Shown here: piece after piece, positions 21,148-27,224 of the stretch
Layout: every line of letters starts with the position of its first letter
How positions within the stretch are numbered: position 1 is the first letter of the stretch
Assembly (NCBI GenBank): GCA_017963165.1
Contig: JAGCTZ010000020.1
Span: 1 to 27,224 of the forward strand
DNA length: 27,224 nt
Origin: Treponema sp.
GTDB lineage: Bacteria; Spirochaetota; Spirochaetia; Treponematales; Treponemataceae
Direction of reading: 5' to 3'
The notes under the pieces: generated by a model
Told to the model about the DNA's origin: nothing
Database searches by the model: none
Seen by the model: the letters and a program-made list of their open reading frames with translations, nothing else
Position numbers and translations under genes: made by a program

Positions 21148-23925
21148 ATGAATAGAAAATTTACTTTATCATTAATTATTGCTGCGACTGTTCTGATTTT
21201 GGGAACTGGATGTACCTCAACTCCGGTCGAAGAAAAACCAAAGTCTGCACTTGAGCTTATGAAGGCAGGCGAAACAGATAAAGCACGCGGCTTATTCCAG
21301 ATTGACACAGATATTAACGCAAGAGATGCAGATGGAAATACTCTTCTCCATCTTTGTGCTGCTCTTAACGATTCAAGTTCAATTGAATACTTTTTGTTCA
21401 AGGGTGCAGATTCTGAAATCAAGAATAAAGACGGCGACACTCCCCTTCATGTTGCTATTGAAAACGATGCTTATGGAGCTGCAAAACTGCTTGCGGCTGT
21501 AGGTTCTAATCTTTTTGCACGTAACGGAAGAGGAATTAGCGCTCTTGATCTTGCACTTGAAAAGGATTCACGTTATTACGATGTCTTCATAAACGAAGAT
21601 GCAGCCAAACTCCGCTATGATAACGGCAGAACTCTTGTTCATTATTTTGTTCAAACTAAAAACCTTAGAGGAATTACTGCCTGTATTAAAGCAGGACTTC
21701 CTATTTCTATAAAAGATGATGATGGAGTTGCTCCACTCGATCTTGCTTTTGAAGATATAGACAATTCTGAATCTGTAGAAATTGCGGCAACTCTTATTCA
21801 GGGAAACGCAGAGCCTATAGAAACTAATTTTTCTTACTTCCAGGATGCAGTTGCAGCACGAAATCTTAACCTTCGTCTTGATGATGGTCAGACTCCGCTC
21901 CATTTAAGTTCTATTTATGGCCACAAGGCAATTGCGTCTTATCTTTTGGAAAATAACGCAAATACTTCTGTTCAGGATAGTTCCGGTGCCACACCACTTC
22001 ACGAAGCAGTCCGCTACGGTAACCTTGATATTGCAAAAATGCTCCTTGATGCCGGTGCTAACATAAATGCAAAAGATAATCTTGGAAAAACTCCTATCAT
22101 GCTTATTATTCCGCGTGACAAAATAGAAGAAACTTATAATCTTCTTATCCGCTACAGAGCAGATTTGAATCAGGCAGATACTTACGGCGACACTGTTCTT
22201 CATACAGCAACAATGCTCCGTGCCGGTTCAGGTGTAATAAGAACCCTTACAACAAACGGCGCCGACATAAATGCACGAAACAAGGAAGGTGTAACTCCGC
22301 TTACAATTGCAATTCAGTCAGAAGACATTCAGACTATCAAATACCTTACTGCAAACGGTGCAAGCATTCATACACAGGATACTCATGGAAAATCACCACT
22401 TTCTATGGCTTTTGAAATGAGTAATGATGTTTTTGAAGCAACCCTGAATGAATCAAACTGTCACACTCAAGATTCGGAAGGAAACACTCCGCTGCATATT
22501 GCTCTTAAAAACAATGCACCTATGTCAAAAATCCAGCATATAATTGGTCTTACACAGGATGTAAATATAAGAAACCGCGATGGTGATTCACCACTTTATC
22601 TTGCAGCCGTAAAAAATATGGAACAGGTAGGCAAGCTTCTTCTGGAAAAAGGCGCAGATATTTTCTCTACAAATAAGGATAATAATTCACCACTCAGACT
22701 TGCACTTAAAGAAACAGGAACTGTTCAAAACTGGCTTATTACTTCTAAAACAATTGTCTCTACAGACGGCAGCGGCAACACAGTTCTTCATTATGCTGCA
22801 GACTGGGAATATGCAAGCGCAATTAAAACACTCCTTGAAAAAGGTGTAGATATAAATGCAAAAAATGCAAACGGCGAAACCTGTATCTTTAATGCCGCAA
22901 AAAGCAATAATCCTCAAATTATTCAGCTGCTTGTAGATGGCGGTGCTTCTGTAAGAGACCGTGACAACCTTGGTAGTACTCCACTCCATATTGCGGTAAG
23001 ATGGGGCGCTCAAAAATCTGCAGAAAAACTTATCAAGCTTGGAATTAATATAAACGCTCAGAACAGCGCTGGAAAATCTCCACTTGCAGAAGCTGTTATT
23101 GCAAATAAATATGATGTAACAAAATATCTGCTCGAAAACGGTGCTGATCCTAACTCGTGTGATGCAAACGGAATAACAATCCTTATGGATACAATCCGTG
23201 CCCAAAATGCAGAAATTGTAAAGCTGCTTTTGAACTATGGTGCAAATCCAAACCTTCAGCAGATAAACGGCCAGAATGCTTATCACGAAGCTGCCTATAT
23301 GGGTAACATAGAAATTATTGCCCTTATAAGAAATGCAGGCGGGAATCCTCTTTCCCGCGACAAGGAAGGAAATACTCCTTTCTCTATCGTGCTTAATAAG
23401 GATATAAAAATCATAAATGAAGTTCTTGGTAATTCTTACAATATTACAGACAGCGATGGTAATTCACCGCTTCATATTGTTGTAAAGAATAAGGGCAGCA
23501 CAACTCTTCTTCGTACACTTATAGAACGCGGCTACCCTCTTGATACAAGAAATGCCGACGGTTATACACCACTCAATTATGCTATAGAAGCAGGTAATGT
23601 AAGCATGGCAGAAATCCTGCTCGAAAAAGGCTCTAATCCGTTCCAGACAATCGATAAAAAAGGAACAAATGGTGTAACAATAGCACTTGATAAAGAAGAC
23701 AGAAAAATTATCGAAAATATCGTTAAATATGCTTCCGGTTTGAGTGATATTCAGGGAAATACAATTTTACACTATGCTGCTAAAACTTCCTCTATCGAAA
23801 TTGTTAAACTTCTGTTATCATATGGTATACCGACAAATATTAAAAATGTTGCCGGAGACACGCCTTACACAGTTGCTGTAAGATGGAAGCGTCCAGATAT
23901 TGCAGAATTATTAAAAGGGAATTAA
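21148..23925 (+). CDS. Large ankyrin-repeat lipoprotein
   Basis: 925 residues. The signal peptide ends in LILGTGC, with acylated Cys22, so the protein should be anchored in the inner or outer membrane, facing the periplasm or surface. From about residue 45 to the end it is nearly all ankyrin repeats of about 33 residues, roughly two dozen, many with the core DxxGxTPLHxAxxxGxxxxxxxLLxxGAdxn. Several units are irregular. Ankyrin solenoids bind proteins; no catalytic domain is present. A GAGGGG site lies before the ATG. It sits just after perR; periplasmic ankyrin proteins elsewhere (AnkB in Pseudomonas, Cj1386 in Campylobacter) assist catalase, so a stress link is possible but unproven. Confidence 0.9.
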   Translation: MNRKFTLSLIIAATVLILGTGCTSTPVEEKPKSALELMKAGETDKARGLFQIDTDINARDADGNTLLHLCAALNDSSSIEYFLFKGADSEIKNKDGDTPLHVAIENDAYGAAKLLAAVGSNLFARNGRGISALDLALEKDSRYYDVFINEDAAKLRYDNGRTLVHYFVQTKNLRGITACIKAGLPISIKDDDGVAPLDLAFEDIDNSESVEIAATLIQGNAEPIETNFSYFQDAVAARNLNLRLDDGQTPLHLSSIYGHKAIASYLLENNANTSVQDSSGATPLHEAVRYGNLDIAKMLLDAGANINAKDNLGKTPIMLIIPRDKIEETYNLLIRYRADLNQADTYGDTVLHTATMLRAGSGVIRTLTTNGADINARNKEGVTPLTIAIQSEDIQTIKYLTANGASIHTQDTHGKSPLSMAFEMSNDVFEATLNESNCHTQDSEGNTPLHIALKNNAPMSKIQHIIGLTQDVNIRNRDGDSPLYLAAVKNMEQVGKLLLEKGADIFSTNKDNNSPLRLALKETGTVQNWLITSKTIVSTDGSGNTVLHYAADWEYASAIKTLLEKGVDINAKNANGETCIFNAAKSNNPQIIQLLVDGGASVRDRDNLGSTPLHIAVRWGAQKSAEKLIKLGININAQNSAGKSPLAEAVIANKYDVTKYLLENGADPNSCDANGITILMDTIRAQNAEIVKLLLNYGANPNLQQINGQNAYHEAAYMGNIEIIALIRNAGGNPLSRDKEGNTPFSIVLNKDIKIINEVLGNSYNITDSDGNSPLHIVVKNKGSTTLLRTLIERGYPLDTRNADGYTPLNYAIEAGNVSMAEILLEKGSNPFQTIDKKGTNGVTIALDKEDRKIIENIVKYASGLSDIQGNTILHYAAKTSSIEIVKLLLSYGIPTNIKNVAGDTPYTVAVRWKRPDIAELLKGN

Positions 23926-23970
23926 AATATATATATAGCGAATAGTGCAAAGCAAAAAGCGGAGTAAAAA

Positions 23971-25323
23971 ATGGATACTATTACAGCTGAATCTTTACAT
24001 GAAAACCTCACGTTCACCGGCGATCTTATGATCGATAGTACATTTGTGCTTTTGCCTCAGACAGCACCTGTTACAAATGAACTTTTAAAAGCTATTAATG
24101 AATGGGAATTTGATTCCTTTTATTGCGAAGGAAATTTAAGTCTTGGTGGTGATATAGGTATTTCCGTAAGCACAACTGCAGATGAAATAAAAGATGAAAA
24201 TACACCTAAGATGGGTGAATCGCTAAAAGCGGCCATCGAACGCTCCAAGAATGTTCAGCTTGATAATAGTGATAAAGCACGAATGGATATGGTTCAAAAG
24301 GTTTATGAAGAATATATGAACTATATCGAAAGCGTATTTACACATTATGCTACACACAAAGAAATTGACCAGGATGATTTGTCAGAAACAGTAAAAGAGC
24401 TTTGCGTATTCATCAAGGAAAATAAACGTTATATTCTTCGTGTTAATCCGGAAGAAGAAGGTTCCGGTAAAAACTTCCTTGTAACTCATTCAATGAGAAC
24501 AACTGTAATTGCCATTGCAATTGCATTACAGCTTCATATGCCTCTTTCTAAAATGATTGACCTTGGTGTAACAAGCATTATCCACGAAATTGGTATGCTT
24601 CGTCTGCCACCACAGATTTATATGACAGACAAAAAGCTTACTCCTGGTGAACGCTCTCAGATTCTTAAGCATCCGGTTTTGGGTTATTCAATTGCAAAGG
24701 ATTTGAACTTCCCTCTTACAATTCAACTTGGAGTTCTTGAACACCACGAAAAAGAAAACGGCACCGGTTACCCTCAGAAAAAGACAGGCGATAAGATTTC
24801 TACAAACGCAAAAATTATTTCCGTTGCCTGCTCTTATGAAGCAATTTCTTCTGCACGTTCTTACAAAACAGGTCGTTCTACATTCGAAGCAATTGTTGAA
24901 CTTTTGCAGAACAGAGAACGCTCTTACGACGACAGTATTATCAGAGGACTTTTATACACTGTTTCTCTCTTCCCTATTGGTTCGTACGTTTATCTTTCGG
25001 ACAGAAAAATTGCACAGGTTGTTGATACAAATCCTGATAATCCAAAGGCACCAATAATCCAGTACCTTACCGAAAAGGAAAAGGACGGTTCTCCAAAGGT
25101 TGCATCTACAGGTGTAAACGGATTAAATATTGTGCGAATTCTTTCTAAGCAGGAAGAAAAAGATATTCTTGAACTTGTTAAAGATAAATACAAGGATATT
25201 GAAGAAGCACAGTCTCTGGCCGAAACAAATCCTCAGCCGGAGCATCCTGCTATTACTGTTACTGATGCAAACAGACCGAACATGACTGCAACCGAAGAAG
25301 TTGACATAAACATGTTCTCGTAA
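23971..25323 (+). CDS. Divergent HD-GYP protein with altered catalytic motif
   Basis: 450 residues, no signal or membrane segment. The N-terminal region (1-165) has no domain I recognise. An HD-GYP-like domain (about 170-340) follows, then a C-terminal extension of about 110 residues with an acidic, proline-containing tail. The HD-GYP order is kept, but HDIGK is replaced by HEIGM (205-209) and HHExxDGTGYP by HHEKENGTGYP (258-268). The histidines and GYP are intact, while the metal-bridging aspartate is glutamate and the usual lysine is absent. It could be a weak phosphodiesterase or a c-di-GMP receptor. GGAG precedes the ATG, 45 bases after the ankyrin gene. Confidence 0.82.
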   Translation: MDTITAESLHENLTFTGDLMIDSTFVLLPQTAPVTNELLKAINEWEFDSFYCEGNLSLGGDIGISVSTTADEIKDENTPKMGESLKAAIERSKNVQLDNSDKARMDMVQKVYEEYMNYIESVFTHYATHKEIDQDDLSETVKELCVFIKENKRYILRVNPEEEGSGKNFLVTHSMRTTVIAIAIALQLHMPLSKMIDLGVTSIIHEIGMLRLPPQIYMTDKKLTPGERSQILKHPVLGYSIAKDLNFPLTIQLGVLEHHEKENGTGYPQKKTGDKISTNAKIISVACSYEAISSARSYKTGRSTFEAIVELLQNRERSYDDSIIRGLLYTVSLFPIGSYVYLSDRKIAQVVDTNPDNPKAPIIQYLTEKEKDGSPKVASTGVNGLNIVRILSKQEEKDILELVKDKYKDIEEAQSLAETNPQPEHPAITVTDANRPNMTATEEVDINMFS

Positions 25324-25333
25324 TGTTATATCA

Positions 25334-26095
25334 TTAATTAAAGAAATTTCTTATTCTTTCAACATCCTCGTGGAACTTTTCGTCAATTACAGGTGGATGT
25401 TCATTAAAGAAAAGAATTTGTGTCATTTGTTCCAGAGTATGCGCACCCCAGATTGGAATTACATTTTCATATTGACTTAAAAAGCCAAATGCAAGCGGGA
25501 TATTATCTACAAGACCTCCACCAAGCGGCTGCATTGCAATAAAGCCGACATCGTGTTCTTCACAAAGCTTTACAAGTTCAACAGTATTATCTGCGCTTAC
25601 CATACTGAACGGAAACTGAAGTGTTTCATAACAGTCCGATTCAACAGCTTTGATGGCAGTTTCAAGATTTGTAGTTACAATTCCAAAGTGATTAATTTTT
25701 TTATTTTTCTTAAGCTCGGTTAAGGTTTCGTATATTTTGTCTGCCCCACCCGGCAACGGAAGGAATTTATTTACTTCCAACTGATACAAATCAATAGTGT
25801 CGCAGTGAAGAGTCATAAGACTTTCTTCCAACTCATTAACTATATCGGAAGCAGTTTTAGCATTAGTTGCGGTGGATAGGAATACGTTTCGCTTAATATC
25901 AAACAAAGCTTCGCCAAGCAGCTTTTCGCTTTGAGGAGTTTTATGCGCAGTATCAAAAAAATTGATTCCCGCATCATAAGCCTTGCGAACAATTTGAGCA
26001 GCTTCTTCGTCACTAGACGCATCTGCAAGTCGCATGGCACCAAAAGCTACGCGAGATATGAGAAGGTCTGTTTTTCCTAATCGTACGTATTCCAT
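25334..26095 (-). CDS. Aldo/keto-reductase fold protein lacking most of the catalytic tetrad
   Basis: 253 residues from the ATG at 26095, which gives the family-like start MEYVRLGKTDLLIS; an upstream TTG at 26110 is less likely. The TIM-barrel pattern is clear: RVAFGAMRL, AYDAGINFFDTA, SEKLLGEAL, CDTIDLYQ and MQPLGGGL. Of the tetrad Asp-Tyr-Lys-His, only Asp48 remains. The tyrosine position is Thr53 (DTAHKT), the lysine position Ala76 (LSTATN) and the histidine position Glu107 (YQLEV). The protein is also short for the family. It is probably not a normal NADPH-dependent reductase; it may be a binding protein or have other chemistry. It is converging on the HD-GYP gene with ten bases between. 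Confidence 0.8.
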   Translation of the reverse strand: MEYVRLGKTDLLISRVAFGAMRLADASSDEEAAQIVRKAYDAGINFFDTAHKTPQSEKLLGEALFDIKRNVFLSTATNAKTASDIVNELEESLMTLHCDTIDLYQLEVNKFLPLPGGADKIYETLTELKKNKKINHFGIVTTNLETAIKAVESDCYETLQFPFSMVSADNTVELVKLCEEHDVGFIAMQPLGGGLVDNIPLAFGFLSQYENVIPIWGAHTLEQMTQILFFNEHPPVIDEKFHEDVERIRNFFN

Positions 26096-26110
26096 TGTAT
26101 TCTTTTCCAA

Positions 26111-26259
26111 TGATTCATAAAAAAATGACTTGTGGGACGCAGGAAAAAGAAAGTAAGGGGGGACCGGCAGTGGGTCAGCCGCGTTTACGTCGGCTGGCGC
26201 ACGGATGCCGGGGGATACCTTGCTTTTTTTTCCGTCGCTGGGGCCCGCAAGGCATTTTT
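26111..26259. repeat. GC-rich compound hairpin between glyS and the AKR gene
   Basis: CCGGCA (26164-26169) and TGCCGG (26206-26211) enclose a second hairpin, CAGCCG (26176-26181) with CGGCTG (26191-26196). To the right, ATACCTTGC (26215-26223) can pair with GCAAGGCAT (26247-26255) around an eight-T stretch. GC content is far above that of the flanking genes. On the minus strand the nested hairpin is followed by CCCCCCTTACTTTCTTTTT, so it may end glyS transcription. It could also be another dispersed repeat. Confidence 0.5.
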
Positions 26260-27224
26260 TTATCTTATAATTGGTTTGTAATTCTTGATTGCCTTCTGGA
26301 TAAAGAATACAAGGTCGTCCAATGCTACGCGTTCCTGTTCCATTGAATCGCGGTAACGTACTGTTACAGTGTTGAACAATTCGTTTGGAGTTCCGTCGTC
26401 TTTCTTTTCCTGGATTGTGTCGTAGTCTACTGTTACGCAGAATGGAGTTCCAACTTCGTCCTGGCGGCGGTAGCGCTTACCAACAGTTCCGGATGTATCG
26501 TAATCTGTTACAAAGTCTTCCTTGAGCATGTGCTGGATTTCCTTTGCCTTTTCTGCAAGACCATCTTTCTTCATAAGAGGAAGAACTGCAACTGTAATTG
26601 GTGCAAGACGTGGATCAAGGTGAAGAACTGTTCTGTAATCTTCAGGTTCTCCAGGAGCTGCAACGTTCTGCTCTTCGTAGCCTTCGCAAAGGAACATAAG
26701 GAAGTTTCTGTTCAAACCGGCAGAAGTTTCGATTACGTATGGAACGTATTTCTTGTTTCCGTCTTCCTGGTCGATATAAGACATATCCTTCTTTGAGTAA
26801 ATCTGATGCTGTGAAAGGTCAAAGTCTGTACGGCTGTGAATACCTTCGATTTCTTCGAATCCGATCGGGAAGTTATATGTGATATCGTATGCGTCTTTTG
26901 CATAGTGAGCAAGCTTGTCGTGGTGATGCCACTTGAGCTGCTTTTCTGGAATACCGTACTTGAGGTAGAACTGCCAGCGGTCTTTTCTCCAGCGGTCGAA
27001 TGTTTCATCTTCGGTTCCCGGCTTACAGAAATATTCCATTTCCATCTGTTCAAATTCGCAGGTACGGAAAATAAAGTTCTTAAAAATGATTTCGTTACGG
27101 AAAGATTTACCAACCTGAGCAACACCAAAAGGAACCTTCATGCGGTTAGACTGAACAATGTTCTTAAAGTCTGTAAAGATACCCTGACATGTTTCAGGAC
27201 GAAGATAAATCAAGTGGCTGTCAT
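26260..27224 (-). CDS. glyS: Glycyl-tRNA synthetase, homodimeric type, C-terminal part
   Basis: About 321 residues are visible and the frame runs off the right edge, so the N-terminus is outside the window. The visible part begins DSHLIYLRPETCQGIF, a class II catalytic-core segment of the alpha2-type GlyRS. It continues with VGKSFRNEI (motif 2) and the ETSAGLNRNFL region (motif 3-like). The C-terminal anticodon-binding domain has APITVAVLPLMKK and GTVGKRYRRQDEVGTPFCVTVD. It charges tRNA-Gly with glycine in the cytoplasm. It is the eukaryote/archaeal/Gram-positive single-chain type, not the alpha2beta2 type of E. coli. Confidence 0.95.
   Translation of the reverse strand, partial: DSHLIYLRPETCQGIFTDFKNIVQSNRMKVPFGVAQVGKSFRNEIIFKNFIFRTCEFEQMEMEYFCKPGTEDETFDRWRKDRWQFYLKYGIPEKQLKWHHHDKLAHYAKDAYDITYNFPIGFEEIEGIHSRTDFDLSQHQIYSKKDMSYIDQEDGNKKYVPYVIETSAGLNRNFLMFLCEGYEEQNVAAPGEPEDYRTVLHLDPRLAPITVAVLPLMKKDGLAEKAKEIQHMLKEDFVTDYDTSGTVGKRYRRQDEVGTPFCVTVDYDTIQEKKDDGTPNELFNTVTVRYRDSMEQERVALDDLVFFIQKAIKNYKPIIR

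Noticed and set aside
22687..23286. 199-codon open frame antisense to the ankyrin gene
   Set aside because: It lies wholly inside a strong coding gene on the other strand, is cysteine-rich without a family pattern, and mirrors the repetitive codon use of the ankyrin repeats.

Overview
The window looks like chromosome of a moderately AT-rich spirochaete, most likely a Treponema-type host-associated species. The clues are general protein flavour and gene content: a short ParC, a homodimeric-type glycyl-tRNA synthetase, many c-di-GMP and phosphorylation signalling proteins, and lipoproteins. The genus is an inference; nothing here proves it. There are 18 complete protein genes and two partial ones at the edges. 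No tRNA, rRNA or CRISPR array was seen.

Layout. 1-1738 (minus): the first codons of a possible IS110-type transposase, with start region inside a 14-bp inverted repeat, then a membrane SpoIIE/RsbU-type phosphatase. 1834-2847 (plus): a LacI-type regulator. 2834-10403 (minus): a co-directional run of a DUF2974 alpha/beta hydrolase, an FHA protein, a PPP-type phosphatase, a membrane Ser/Thr kinase, a HAD phosphatase, ParC and a YigZ/IMPACT protein. 10452-13059 (plus): a membrane HD-GYP protein and a UraA-type permease. 13060-13733 holds no convincing gene. It is packed with tandem 42-bp repeats, palindromes and two strong hairpin terminators. 13734-17203 (plus): a periplasmic sugar-binding-type lipoprotein coupled to a Cache-PAS-GGDEF protein. 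17217-20481 (minus): Lon and an acyl-ACP thioesterase. 20634-25323 (plus): PerR, a large ankyrin-repeat lipoprotein and a soluble divergent HD-GYP protein. 25334-27224 (minus): an aldo/keto-reductase fold lacking most of its catalytic tetrad, and the end of glyS.

How the genes work together. Signalling dominates. FHA, phosphatase and kinase adjoin in one transcription unit and form a plausible write/read/erase module for phosphothreonine. One diguanylate cyclase with an intact I-site and two HD-GYP proteins point to c-di-GMP control. The binding protein has no ABC transporter partner here and is next to the cyclase, suggesting a LuxP/LuxQ-like receptor pair. PerR has a near-perfect PerR box over its own promoter.

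Two sequence-level patterns stand out. First, at least five genes have a sigma70-like -10 box only 6-7 bases before the ATG and no Shine-Dalgarno, so they probably make leaderless mRNAs. Second, a family of palindromic GC-rich repeats sits between genes, and in lon it has entered the coding sequence in frame and added about 44 residues before the protease domain.
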